Source of the DNA: an uncultured Verrucomicrobia subdivision 3 bacterium
GTDB taxonomy: Bacteria > Verrucomicrobiota > Verrucomicrobiia > Limisphaerales > UBA11358
NCBI GenBank assembly: GCA_903889895.1
Contig: CAISYZ010000086.1
Location: 1 to 50,335 of the forward strand
Reading direction: 5' to 3'
Length of the DNA: 50,335 nucleotides
The notes beneath the pieces are model-generated. The model was not told the origin of the DNA. It made no database searches and was given only the letters and a program-made list of their open reading frames with translations. Position 1 is the first letter of the stretch. The number at the start of each line of letters is the position of its first letter. This document shows, piece by piece, positions 33,905 to 42,514 of this stretch. The position numbers and the translations under genes were made by a program.

Positions 33905-34963
33905 ATGAAGCCGAGCAAAAATATTTCGAACGGCAGGAAGCCGACGGTCAAAGAATCCGACTTGCGCGACCGCGAGGCGCGGCTGCGCGCCATTTTGGAT
34001 ACCGCCGTGGAAGGCATCATTACGATTGACGAGCGCGGCAGTATCGAATCTTTCAACGCTGCTTCCGAGAAAATCTTTGGCTACACTGCTGACGAAGTCA
34101 TTGGCAAAAACGTCAATGTGCTGATGTCCACGCCCCACCGCGAGCGACACGACGGCTACCTTGAGAATTACAAGCACACCGGCCACGCCCGAATCATCGG
34201 CATCGGCCGAGAAACGATTGCGAAGCGCAAGGATGGCACGCTTTTTCCCATCGACCTGTCGGTCAGCGAGGTCAAGTTGAGCGACCGTCGTATTTTCACG
34301 GGCTTTGTCCGTGACGTCAGCGAGCGCAAACGGCTGGAGCGGGAGATTTTGGAAATCAGCGAGCGCGAGCAGCGCCGGATTGGTCAGGATTTGCACGACG
34401 GCCTTTGCCAGCATCTTGCAGGCATCGAAATGTTGAGCCAGGTGCTGGCGCAAAAATTGGAGCCGAAATTCAAGGCCGCCGCCGGCCGCGCCCATGAAAT
34501 TGCCAAGGCGGTCCGCGCTGGCATCAGCCAGACGCGGCTGCTAGCACGCGGGCTGTCGCCAGTAACATTGGAAGCGGAAGGATTGATGGCTGCGCTCGCG
34601 GAACTGGCTTTGAACACTGAAAAGATGTTCGGCGTGAACTGTCACCTTATCTGCCCTGCCGTCGTAAAGTTCGACAATTATGCCGCCGCCACGCATCTGT
34701 TTCGCATTGCGCAGGAGGCGGTCTCGAACGCCATCAAACATGGCAAAGCCAATAAAATTTCCATTCAATTAACCGAAGACGCCTCGCACATCCGACTGCG
34801 CGTAGATGATAATGGAAAAGGATTTCCGGAAAAATTTACCGGCGGCAGCGGCATGGGTTTGCGTATCATGCAATCCCGCATCGGCATGGTTGGCGGCTCC
34901 CTGAGCATCGAACAACGGCCAACTGGCGGGGCCAGCGTTATTTTTTCTGCCCCCAAAAATTAA
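33905..34963 (+). CDS. PAS-domain sensor histidine kinase, NarX/LiaS type, FixL-like PAS
   Basis: A 352-residue cytoplasmic kinase. The PAS domain (about 22-140) is strikingly FixL-like: RHDGYLENY has His82 at the place of the FixL proximal haem ligand, and IIGIGR has Arg102 at the place of the distal regulatory Arg. HisKA_3 follows with phospho-acceptor His164 in GQDLHDGLCQHLAG, then HATPase_c (N-box FRIAQEAVSNAIKHG, G1 DDNGKGF, G2 GSGMGLRIMQSR). No TM segments. A GTG at 33803 would add 34 residues; the ATG at 33905 is preferred because the extra part looks unlike a domain. Its partner is clearly the NarL regulator 3 bases downstream. Confidence 0.9.
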   Translation: MKPSKNISNGRKPTVKESDLRDREARLRAILDTAVEGIITIDERGSIESFNAASEKIFGYTADEVIGKNVNVLMSTPHRERHDGYLENYKHTGHARIIGIGRETIAKRKDGTLFPIDLSVSEVKLSDRRIFTGFVRDVSERKRLEREILEISEREQRRIGQDLHDGLCQHLAGIEMLSQVLAQKLEPKFKAAAGRAHEIAKAVRAGISQTRLLARGLSPVTLEAEGLMAALAELALNTEKMFGVNCHLICPAVVKFDNYAAATHLFRIAQEAVSNAIKHGKANKISIQLTEDASHIRLRVDDNGKGFPEKFTGGSGMGLRIMQSRIGMVGGSLSIEQRPTGGASVIFSAPKN

Positions 34964-34966
34964 GCC

Positions 34967-35641
34967 ATGCCATCGAAGATCAAAACTCCCGTCCGCCGCA
35001 TCCTCATCGTGGATGATCATCCCATGATGCGCACCGGTCTGGCACAATTGATTACCCATGAGCGAGACTTGAAAGTCAGCGCCGAGGCCAGCACCGCCGG
35101 CCAGGCGATTGATCTCGTAGCGAAGCACCGATTTGACCTCGCCCTGTTAGATATCTCGCTACCGGATAAAAACGGGCTCGAACTCATCAAAGACCTGCGT
35201 TCGCTGCGCCCGGAGATGCTGATTTTGGTGGTCTCCATGCATGATGAAATGATTTACGCCGAGCGCGCGCTGCGAGCGGGTGCGCGCGGCTATATCATGA
35301 AGCAGGAAGGCGGGCAGAAATTTCTCGCCGCCATGCGGCAGGTGCTCGGTGGACAAATTTACGTGAGCGAAAGCATGTCGGCGCGGATTCTCGAAATATT
35401 TTCTGGCAAGCAGATTGGCCAGGGCGGCTCGCCGGTGCACAAGCTTTCCAACCGTGAGTTTGAAGTGTTTCAACTCATCGGCCGTGGCGTGAGCACCCGC
35501 CAGATTGCGGAGCAGCTCCACTTGAGCATCAAGACCGTGGAAGTCCACCGCGCCAACATCAAGGAAAAGCTCGGCTTGAAAACCGCGACCGAACTCGTCC
35601 GCTTCTCGCTGCGCTCGATGGATTCCCAGAGCCAGCTGTAG
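34967..35641 (+). CDS. NarL/FixJ-family response regulator
   Basis: 224 residues: receiver domain with acidic pair VDDHP and phospho-acceptor Asp62 (LLDISLPDKNG), then a LuxR-type helix-turn-helix (LSNREFEVFQLIGRG and IAEQLHLSIKTVEVHR) at about 155-215. Start ATG is 3 bases after the kinase stop, so the pair forms one two-component system. Targets are unknown; the nearest candidate genes are the regulator's own island and the acyl-CoA synthetase downstream. Confidence 0.94.
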   Translation: MPSKIKTPVRRILIVDDHPMMRTGLAQLITHERDLKVSAEASTAGQAIDLVAKHRFDLALLDISLPDKNGLELIKDLRSLRPEMLILVVSMHDEMIYAERALRAGARGYIMKQEGGQKFLAAMRQVLGGQIYVSESMSARILEIFSGKQIGQGGSPVHKLSNREFEVFQLIGRGVSTRQIAEQLHLSIKTVEVHRANIKEKLGLKTATELVRFSLRSMDSQSQL

Positions 35642-35802
35642 TCTCGTTTTCCAAAATTGTTTTAACCACCGGTGATCGCCCGCATGACAATTTCGGGTGA
35701 TAATTTGCCAACGCAAGTGAAGTCGCCGCGCGCCGCGGCTGTCATTTTCTTTGCAGCAATCAAACTGATTGCTGCCAATTCAACAATTTTAACATAATTA
35801 TT

Positions 35803-38556
35803 ATGACGACCAATCCTTCCACTCCGGCCCGGCTGGAATCCGCGCACGATATCCTGCACCACAGCACCCGCCGCCCGCTTGACCCGATTTTCGCGCCCAA
35901 ATCGGTGGCCGTCATCGGCGCAACCGAGACTATCGGCAGCGTCGGCCGCACCATTTTGGAGAACCTCATCAAGGGCGGTTTCGCCGGCAAAATTTTTCCG
36001 GTGAACCCCAAGCGACCCACCGTGCTCGACCTTCCAGCTTTCACGAGCATCACCGCGGTCCCGGAGACGCCCGACCTCGCGGTCATCATTACGCCGCCGC
36101 CGACCGTGCCGGGCATCGTGCGCGATTGCGGGGCCAAAGGCGTCAAAGGCGTTATTATTATTTCCGCCGGCTTCAAGGAAATCGGCCCGGTCGGCGTGGA
36201 GCTGGAACGGCAGGTCCTGGCGGAGGCCACGAAGGCCGGCATCCGCATCGTCGGCCCGAACTGCCTTGGCGTGATGGTTCCGGGAAATAAATTCAACGCC
36301 ACTTTTGCCGCCGATATGGCCAAGCCCGGCAGCGTCGGCTTCATCAGCCAGAGCGGCGCGCTTTGCACGGCGATTCTCGATTGGAGCCTCAAGGAAAACG
36401 TCGGCTTCAGCGCCTTCGTCTCCCTCGGCTCCATGCTTGATGTCGGCTGGGGCGACCTCATCCAACACCTCGGCGATGATCCGAACACCAAGAGCATTGT
36501 CATCTACATGGAAAGCATCGGCGATGCCCGTTCCTTTTTATCCGCAGCGCGCGAAGTGGCGCTGACCAAGCCCATCATCGTCATCAAACCCGGCCGCACC
36601 GACGCTGCCGCCAAGGCTGCCGCATCCCACACCGGTTCTTTGACGGGTAGCGACGAAGTTTTGCAGGCCGCGTTCCAACGCGTCGGGGTTTTGCGCGTGG
36701 ACAACATCTCCGAACTGTTCGACATGGCGGAAGTGCTCGCCAAGCAACCGCGCCCAAAAGGCCCGCGCCTCACCATCGTGACGAACGCCGGCGGACCAAG
36801 TGTAATCGCCACCGACATGCTTATTGGGAGCGGCGCGCAACTCGCCGAGCTTTCGCCGGAAACGATGGCGGCCTTTAACAAAATTCTCCCGCCGACGTGG
36901 AGCCATAACAATCCCGTGGACATCATCGGTGACGCCAAGCCAGAGCTTTACGCCAAATCGCTGGAAATCGCCGCGAAGGATCCGAACACCGATGGTATTC
37001 TCGTCATTCTCACGCCTCAGGCGATGACCGACCCGACCGCGACCGCCGAATGCCTCAAGCCCTACGCGCACATCCCGAACAAGCCTGTCATCGCGAGCTG
37101 GATGGGCGCGGACATCGTCGCCAAGGGCGAGGACATTCTCAACGCCGCCAATATTCCCACGTTCAAATATCCGGACCGCGCCGCGAAATCCTTCTATTAC
37201 ATGTGGCGCTATTCCGAGAATTTGCGCGAGCTTTACGAAACCCCCGCGATGGCGCCGGAAGATGAGCGCGGCGAAATCAACCGTGAACTGGCGGCGGAGA
37301 TCATCAACGAGGTCCGCAAGTCCGGGCGCACGTTGCTGACGGAATTTGAATCCAAGAAACTCCTCGCCGCCTACGGCATCCCGACCGTCGAGACGCATAT
37401 CGCCACCAACGAGAGCGACGCCGTGAAGCAGGCCGCGCGACTGGGATTTCCCGTCGTGCTCAAGCTTCACTCCGAGACCATCACGCACAAGACCGATGTC
37501 GGGGGCGTCCAGCTGAATCTGCGCACCGCCTCCGCCGTGCGGCAGGCGTTCAAGACCATCGAAACTGCCTGCACCAACAAGGCCGGCAAAAAGCATTTCC
37601 AAGGCGTCACCGTGCAACCGATGATTAAGCTCGACGGCTACGAAATCATCATCGGCAGCAGCGTTGACCCGCAATTCGGACCGGTATTGCTCTTCGGCAC
37701 CGGCGGACAGCTCGTGGAAGTTTTCAAGGACCGCGCACTCGGCTTGCCGCCGCTTAATGCCACGCTGGCCCGTCGCATGATGGAACGGACCAAGATTTAC
37801 ACCGCGCTCAAGGGCGTGCGCGGACGCAAGGCCACCAATATCGCGGCGGTCGAACAATTACTTGTCCGCTTCAGCCAGCTCGTCGTCGAACAGCCGTGGA
37901 TTGCGGAAATCGACATCAATCCCCTGCTCGTCTCCGCCGAACGCATCTTTGCGCTCGATGGCCGCGTGGTGTTGCATCCGCTGAACACGCCGGTGGACAA
38001 ATTGCCCAAGTCGGCCATCCGTCCGTATCCGATCCAGTATGCCACGCCGTGGCGCATGAAGAACAAGGCCCCGCTGTTCATCCGCCCGATCAAGCCCGAG
38101 GACGAACCGCTCATCGTGAAGTTCCACGAGACGCTCTCCGAGGAAAGCGTTTACAACCGCTACTTCCAGGCGCTGAAACTTTCCCAACGCGTCGCGCACG
38201 AACGGCTCCAGCGCATATGCTTCAATGACTACGACCGCGAGATCGCGCTCGTGGCCGAACTCAAGCTGGGCAAGGGCCAGGAGCCAAAAATTCTGGGCGT
38301 CGGCCGCTTGAGCAAACAGCACACACCCGGCGAGGCGGAATTTGCCGTGCTGGTCAACGACGAATGGCACGACCAAGGCCTGGGCACCGAGCTGCTCAAA
38401 CGCCTCATTGAAATTGGCCGCATCGAGAAACTCACCAAACTTAAGGGCCAGGTGCTGGCGGACAATCACGAAATGCACCACGTTTGCCGCAAGGTCGGCT
38501 TCAAGGTGGAACACGACGCCGACAGCAACATGTTCAACGCCACCTACACCTACTGA
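35803..38556 (+). CDS. ADP-forming acyl-CoA synthetase fused to a GNAT acetyltransferase
   Basis: A 917-residue protein with the architecture CoA-binding/ligase domains (about 25-460), ATP-grasp (about 490-720) and GNAT (about 755-917). The N-terminal Rossmann loop is [13 protein letters not shown]; the phospho-His of ADP-forming acetyl-CoA synthetases is kept as His276 in [13 protein letters not shown]; the ATP-grasp has [18 protein letters not shown]; the GNAT acetyl-CoA loop is [12 protein letters not shown]. This matches the layout of the Pat/PatZ protein acetyltransferases, but in Pat the synthetase part is catalytically dead, whereas here the key His remains. Either role (acetate/ATP metabolism or protein acetylation) is possible. 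Apparently monocistronic; 160 bases without a gene precede it. Confidence 0.88.
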   Translation: MTTNPSTPARLESAHDILHHSTRRPLDPIFAPKSVAVIGATETIGSVGRTILENLIKGGFAGKIFPVNPKRPTVLDLPAFTSITAVPETPDLAVIITPPPTVPGIVRDCGAKGVKGVIIISAGFKEIGPVGVELERQVLAEATKAGIRIVGPNCLGVMVPGNKFNATFAADMAKPGSVGFISQSGALCTAILDWSLKENVGFSAFVSLGSMLDVGWGDLIQHLGDDPNTKSIVIYMESIGDARSFLSAAREVALTKPIIVIKPGRTDAAAKAAASHTGSLTGSDEVLQAAFQRVGVLRVDNISELFDMAEVLAKQPRPKGPRLTIVTNAGGPSVIATDMLIGSGAQLAELSPETMAAFNKILPPTWSHNNPVDIIGDAKPELYAKSLEIAAKDPNTDGILVILTPQAMTDPTATAECLKPYAHIPNKPVIASWMGADIVAKGEDILNAANIPTFKYPDRAAKSFYYMWRYSENLRELYETPAMAPEDERGEINRELAAEIINEVRKSGRTLLTEFESKKLLAAYGIPTVETHIATNESDAVKQAARLGFPVVLKLHSETITHKTDVGGVQLNLRTASAVRQAFKTIETACTNKAGKKHFQGVTVQPMIKLDGYEIIIGSSVDPQFGPVLLFGTGGQLVEVFKDRALGLPPLNATLARRMMERTKIYTALKGVRGRKATNIAAVEQLLVRFSQLVVEQPWIAEIDINPLLVSAERIFALDGRVVLHPLNTPVDKLPKSAIRPYPIQYATPWRMKNKAPLFIRPIKPEDEPLIVKFHETLSEESVYNRYFQALKLSQRVAHERLQRICFNDYDREIALVAELKLGKGQEPKILGVGRLSKQHTPGEAEFAVLVNDEWHDQGLGTELLKRLIEIGRIEKLTKLKGQVLADNHEMHHVCRKVGFKVEHDADSNMFNATYTY

Positions 38557-38644
38557 TTCAACGCCGGCACCCTGCCTGATTTCCACCAACGCCCAAGGCG
38601 GACAAAGATCAAAGACCGGAACGGGCAGGAACGTCACTGACGGC

Positions 38645-38676
38645 AATGCCGAGTAGTTTGCCGTCGCCTCGGCATT
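38645..38676 (+). terminator. inverted repeat, possible terminator after the acyl-CoA synthetase
   Basis: A perfect 9-bp stem AATGCCGAG (38645-38653) and CTCGGCATT (38668-38676) with a 14-base loop, 90 bases after the stop codon. There is no T-tract, so it may instead be a processing or stability hairpin. Confidence 0.4.
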
Positions 38677-38933
38677 CAAATGCGTCGGCAATCCTCTGGT
38701 TTTAGCGTTAGCGGGCGGTGATTGGATTGATTTGATTACGCTGGCGGCGATATTACAATACCGAGCGGTCGCATCGCTCGTTGTTGAGCTGACGAATATC
38801 GAGCTGAAGGCTCGGGCGCGAAGGATACCGGGCCGGACGGCAAAATCACCAAGTAAATATGCAATGAGGACGTTTCGATGAATTTCTGTGGCTCACTCCC
38901 CTCGCTGTTACTGCAGCTCAGGGTGGCGTATGA
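38677..38933. other. non-coding stretch before a pseudogene
   Basis: No gene is supported. Frames are short and interrupted. It precedes the open tail of a decayed nucleotidyltransferase gene and may contain more of its remains, but I could not align any part to the family. Confidence 0.4.
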
Positions 38934-39149
38934 AAAAAATTTAAATTGGCTGGCGTCGAGCAGAAGTCCGAATGCAACATTTCAACCACTGTGGACGAGT
39001 TCGTCACCAACCGCCAGACGAAGTGCAAGATGCTGCGCTCGTCTGATTGGTGGTTTGGTTTGACCTACCGCGAAGACCGCCCAACCATAGTCTTGATTAT
39101 CCGCAAACTAATCGCCCTCGGCGATTATCCCGAAAAACTTTGGACATGA
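38934..39149 (+). pseudogene. 3' remnant of a sugar nucleotidyltransferase gene
   Basis: The frame is open for 71 codons after a TGA at 38931. Its end, SSDWWFGLTYREDRP then RKLIALGDYPEKLW, matches the C-terminal tail I know from NTP-transferase-family sugar nucleotidyltransferases of Bacteroidetes and Verrucomicrobia (pattern WFGVTY-(K/R)EDKP ... YPEKLW). The N-terminal nucleotide-binding part is missing. The stop overlaps the start of the kinase gene as ATGA, the layout expected of an intact nucleotidyltransferase/kinase pair. A TTG at 38946 could start a 67-residue peptide, but no fold would be complete. Confidence 0.6.
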
Positions 39150-40231
39150 ACTTGAAACACGACGTCCGCACGATTGCTAGACAATTTCAGATCGCCGGTG
39201 AATTTCTGGAGGCCGCGCCGTATGGCAGTGGTCACATCAACGACACTTACTGTGTCGTCTTTAATAAGAACGGCTCGCGCGTCCGCTATATTTTTCACCG
39301 CATCAACCACCACATCTTCAAACAGCCCTTGGCGCTGATGGAAAACGTTCAGCGGGTCACCGCACATCTGGCTGCGAAAGTGGCAGGCGAACCCGACGCC
39401 AGCCGGCGTGTGCTGACGCTCATTTCGTCACGCGATGGCGCAGCTTATTTCCGCGATGAGATAGATAATATCTGGCGCGCTTACATCTTCATTGAAAACG
39501 CACGCGGCTACGATGCAGTCGAAAGTCCGGCTCAAGCGCTGTCGGCGGCCAAGGCGTTTGGCCGGTTCCAAAAATTGCTGGCCGACCTGCCAGCACCACG
39601 CTTGAACGACACGATTCCCGATTTTCATCACACGCCAAAACGCTTTGCAACCCTTGAAGAAACCATCTTAGACGATGTGGCCAACCGGGCAAAGTCCGCA
39701 CGGGGTGAAATACAATTTGCCCTCCGCCACAAAGCGATTTGCAGTGTTTTACTCAGCGCTAAACTGCCGGAGCGCGTCACGCACAATGACACGAAGTTCA
39801 ACAACGTCCTGATCGACGACGCGACCGGTGAAGGGATTTGCGTAATTGATCTGGACACTGTAATGCCAGGACTGGTGCTGTATGATTTCGGCGATATGGT
39901 GCGCACGACGACGAGCCCGGCGAAGGAGGACGAACGCGATTTATCAAAGGTCACGATGCAGTTCCCGATGTTTGAAGCGCTAGCACGTGGCTATTTGAGT
40001 TCAGCAGCAGAATTTCTGACCCCGGCGGAGAAAAAGTTTCTACCGTTCTCCGGTAAGCTCATCACCTTCGAGACCGGCATTCGATTCCTGACGGATTACC
40101 TGGCGGGTGACACATATTTCAAGGTGCATCGCGAGGGACACAACCTTGACCGGTGCCGCACACAGTTCAAACTGGTTGAGTCCATCGAACAACAGGAAGA
40201 AAAAATGAGCCAGCTCATGGAGACCCTTTGA
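39146..40231 (+). CDS. anomeric sugar kinase of the NahK/aminoglycoside phosphotransferase family
   Basis: 361 residues with the choline/aminoglycoside-kinase fold. Signatures are YGSGHINDTY (nucleotide loop), VRYIFHRINHHIFK (ATP Lys/Arg region), the catalytic THNDTKFNNVL and the metal-binding DLDTVMPGLVLYDFGDMVR. This is the pattern of N-acetylhexosamine 1-kinase relatives, which make sugar-1-phosphates in the cytoplasm. The frame reaches back to 39047, but the ATG at 39146 fits the family start and the ATGA junction. Normally such kinases pair with a nucleotidyltransferase; here that neighbour is only a remnant, so its product must be used by an enzyme encoded elsewhere. Confidence 0.85.
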   Translation: MNLKHDVRTIARQFQIAGEFLEAAPYGSGHINDTYCVVFNKNGSRVRYIFHRINHHIFKQPLALMENVQRVTAHLAAKVAGEPDASRRVLTLISSRDGAAYFRDEIDNIWRAYIFIENARGYDAVESPAQALSAAKAFGRFQKLLADLPAPRLNDTIPDFHHTPKRFATLEETILDDVANRAKSARGEIQFALRHKAICSVLLSAKLPERVTHNDTKFNNVLIDDATGEGICVIDLDTVMPGLVLYDFGDMVRTTTSPAKEDERDLSKVTMQFPMFEALARGYLSSAAEFLTPAEKKFLPFSGKLITFETGIRFLTDYLAGDTYFKVHREGHNLDRCRTQFKLVESIEQQEEKMSQLMETL

Positions 40232-40363
40232 TATAGCTATTTGGTGTGATTTGATTATACATTCAAGTCATCCAACTCCGCGCCCAACTTGGGATATTCC
40301 TTACAGGCTTATCCCACACTTGCGAAAACACCTCGCGCATCATTATCGCGTCAAAGGCGGAGC

Positions 40364-40385
40364 ATTACAAAACACCCTTTGTAAT
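40364..40385. repeat. 8-bp inverted repeat between convergent genes
   Basis: ATTACAAA (40364-40371) and TTTGTAAT (40378-40385) form a perfect stem with a 6-base loop. It lies in the 187-base convergent gap between the sugar kinase and the AraC-type regulator, where a two-way terminator is expected; the stem is AT-rich and the rest of the gap holds no gene. Confidence 0.45.
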
Positions 40386-40418
40386 TGGTGCAAGTTGCGA
40401 CTTAAAATAAAGCCTCGG

Positions 40419-41300
40419 TTAGACTTTCTGGCGAAAAGCTTGTGGTGATTTGCCAAAAGCCTTCTGAAAAGACAGCCGCAAATGTTCATCACTGCGAAAA
40501 CCAGCACGATGCACAATGTGTTTCACCGGCACCTTGGTTTCTTGAAGGAGCTTGGCGGCACGGGATACGCGACAGATCTGAATTTCACCCAAAACACTTC
40601 GACCGGTCGCAGCTTTAAATCGCCGGTCCAAAGTTCGCCGGGCAACACCGACTTTGCGGGCGACGGACGGCACATCTACGATGTCATGGCTGAAGTTCCA
40701 AATATACTCAACCGCCGATTTCACCACGATATCCGTAACTTCCACGATGCCGCGTGCCGCTCGGCTGCGGGTATCCGTCAGGAAATGCGACATCAGTCCG
40801 ATGGCTTGGCGGGAATAATTCGCCGAATTTGCGGATGGATATCCATGCACACTTACCAACAAGTATTCAAATTGTGCGCGGAATAATTTTATATTTTCAA
40901 TCTCGGCAAAATTCTGTCGCAGATTGAAAGATCCCTCGCGCAGCCAGCGCAGTGGTTCGTCGCCATTGAAATGAATCCACATCAACGTCCAGCCGGTCTT
41001 GGGCGATGGCCGATGCCGGTGCCATTCGCCTGGACGGAATAAAAAGGCATCGCCGCTCCCGATGCGCCCACGATGATCGCGCGTTTCGATTTCGCCGCTG
41101 CCGGAAATGACCAATGCGAGACAGAACTCCGGCAACGTGCGCCCGTCGCGCCACTCGAAATAATAAAACGGCGCGTCGCGTTGCGGATACGATTCGCCCG
41201 GCTTGATGCGTTCCCAGCCAGCGTGCGTCAGATAGAGCGGGTCATGAAACAGTGCCTCACTGACCGGCAGTGCATGACGAAAGGGTTTATTTAGGCTCAT
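40419..41300 (-). CDS. AraC/XylR-type transcriptional regulator
   Basis: 293 residues: a cupin-like N-terminal sugar-sensing half (GSGEIETRDHRG, FLFRPGEWHRH) and a C-terminal DNA-binding half with two AraC helix-turn-helix motifs (VPSVARKVGVARRTLDRRF and VKHIVHRAGFRSDEHLRLSF). It is divergent from the sugar operon with a 101-base gap, and is the natural candidate for its sugar-dependent regulator. Confidence 0.9.
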   Translation of the reverse strand: MSLNKPFRHALPVSEALFHDPLYLTHAGWERIKPGESYPQRDAPFYYFEWRDGRTLPEFCLALVISGSGEIETRDHRGRIGSGDAFLFRPGEWHRHRPSPKTGWTLMWIHFNGDEPLRWLREGSFNLRQNFAEIENIKLFRAQFEYLLVSVHGYPSANSANYSRQAIGLMSHFLTDTRSRAARGIVEVTDIVVKSAVEYIWNFSHDIVDVPSVARKVGVARRTLDRRFKAATGRSVLGEIQICRVSRAAKLLQETKVPVKHIVHRAGFRSDEHLRLSFQKAFGKSPQAFRQKV

Positions 41301-41401
41301 TTATTGGGAATATAAAATCATGGTATTCAGAATGCGTCAATTAATGACATTTCTATAGGCTTATAATAAGGGGTTAATGTCGTTGCCGGTAGCCCTAGTC
41401 A
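41301..41401. promoter_or_regulatory. divergent control region of the sugar operon
   Basis: An AT-rich 101-base gap between divergent start codons. It contains TATAAT at 41362-41367 on the plus strand and a near-palindrome GTCAATTAATGAC at 41336-41348, a plausible regulator site upstream of that -10. No good -35 at 17 bases is visible, which would fit an AraC-activated promoter. Confidence 0.4.
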
Positions 41402-42514
41402 ATGAGTTTAATGAAAAGAAATAAATTCTCCCAAGCAGCCATGAATCCGCCCTATAAACCCACTTTGCCAGAAAGTCGTTTTCCGATTGTCATCATCGGC
41501 ACGGGCGGCATCGTGAAAGACGCACATCTGCCGGCATATCGGCTGGCCGGGTTTCCTGTGGATACACTGATGAACCGCACGCGCGAGCGCGCCCAGTCGC
41601 TGGCGACGGAGTTCGGTGTCAAAAAAGTTTTCACCACCGTGGCCGAAGCCGTCGCCAACGCGCCGCGCGAGGCAATCTTTGATCTGGCGTTGCCGGCCTC
41701 GATGTTCGCGGAAACTCTGCGCCAGTTGCCTGACGGCGCGCATGTGCTGATCCAAAAGCCGATGGGCGAAACGCTGGAACAAGCTCGGGAGATTCTCGCC
41801 GTGTGCCGCGAGAAAAAGCTCCACGCGGCGATCAACTGCCAGTTGCGGTTCGCGCCGTTCGTCATGGCGGCGCGGCACCTTATCAACACTGGCGTCATTG
41901 GCGAATTGACCGACATGGAAATGCGCCTGACGTGCTACACGCCATGGCATTTGTTTCCCTTCGTCTATGGTTTGCCGCGCATGGAAATCTTGTATCACAG
42001 CGTTCATTACGTTGATTTGATCCGCTCATTTCTCGGCCAACCACGCGGCGTGCAGGCGCTCACGTTGCCGCATCCGAATTCGCCCAAGCTGTCCTCTACG
42101 CGTAGCGCGATCATCTTAAACTTTGCTTCCGGCGTGCGCGCCACCATCACCACGAACCACGATCACAATTTTGGCGCACGGCATCAGGAAAGTTATTTGA
42201 AATGGGAAGGCACCAAAGGCGCGATCTGGGCGCGCGTCGGGCTGCTGATGGATTATCCCAAAGGTGTCGGCGATGTTTTTGAATATTGCGTCCGCGAGGA
42301 TGGTCGCGAGCCGGAATGGAAAACGGTCGCACTAGAAGGTTCGTGGTTTCCCGAGGCGTTTGTTGGCACGATGGCCAGTGTGCAACGTCATCAGGAAGGC
42401 AGCGACGCGACCATGCCGTCGTCGGTCGAGGATGTCATTCACACAATGGAAGTGGTCGAAGCCGCATATCTCGCGAGCGAACGCGGCGGCATTTCCCCGG
42501 AGACTCTGAAGTAA
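41402..42514 (+). CDS. Gfo/Idh/MocA-family oxidoreductase
   Basis: 370 residues: N-terminal NAD(P)-binding Rossmann domain (IVIIGTGGIVKDAHLPAY), the EKP-type motif altered to QKP (VLIQKPMGETLEQA), and a C-terminal substrate domain with YHSVHYVDLIRSFLG in the place of the catalytic His region. Members oxidise sugars, sugar lactones or inositols. As first gene of a deoxy-sugar operon it could be the sugar dehydrogenase that makes the lactone for the amidohydrolase at the operon end. ATG at 41441 is an alternative start. Stop and next start overlap as TAATG. Confidence 0.88.
   Translation: MSLMKRNKFSQAAMNPPYKPTLPESRFPIVIIGTGGIVKDAHLPAYRLAGFPVDTLMNRTRERAQSLATEFGVKKVFTTVAEAVANAPREAIFDLALPASMFAETLRQLPDGAHVLIQKPMGETLEQAREILAVCREKKLHAAINCQLRFAPFVMAARHLINTGVIGELTDMEMRLTCYTPWHLFPFVYGLPRMEILYHSVHYVDLIRSFLGQPRGVQALTLPHPNSPKLSSTRSAIILNFASGVRATITTNHDHNFGARHQESYLKWEGTKGAIWARVGLLMDYPKGVGDVFEYCVREDGREPEWKTVALEGSWFPEAFVGTMASVQRHQEGSDATMPSSVEDVIHTMEVVEAAYLASERGGISPETLK

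Noticed and set aside
33791..34495. Minus-strand frame of 234 codons opposite the histidine kinase
   Set aside because: Entirely antisense to conserved PAS and HisKA motifs; no family pattern of its own.
36538..37857. Long minus-strand frame (439 codons) opposite the acyl-CoA synthetase
   Set aside because: It is a shadow of the strong codon bias of the 917-residue gene; its translation is Arg/Gly/His-rich with no family pattern.
38878..39063. 61-codon plus-strand frame starting MNFCGS
   Set aside because: It overlaps the nucleotidyltransferase remnant in a different frame and shows no similarity to any family I know.
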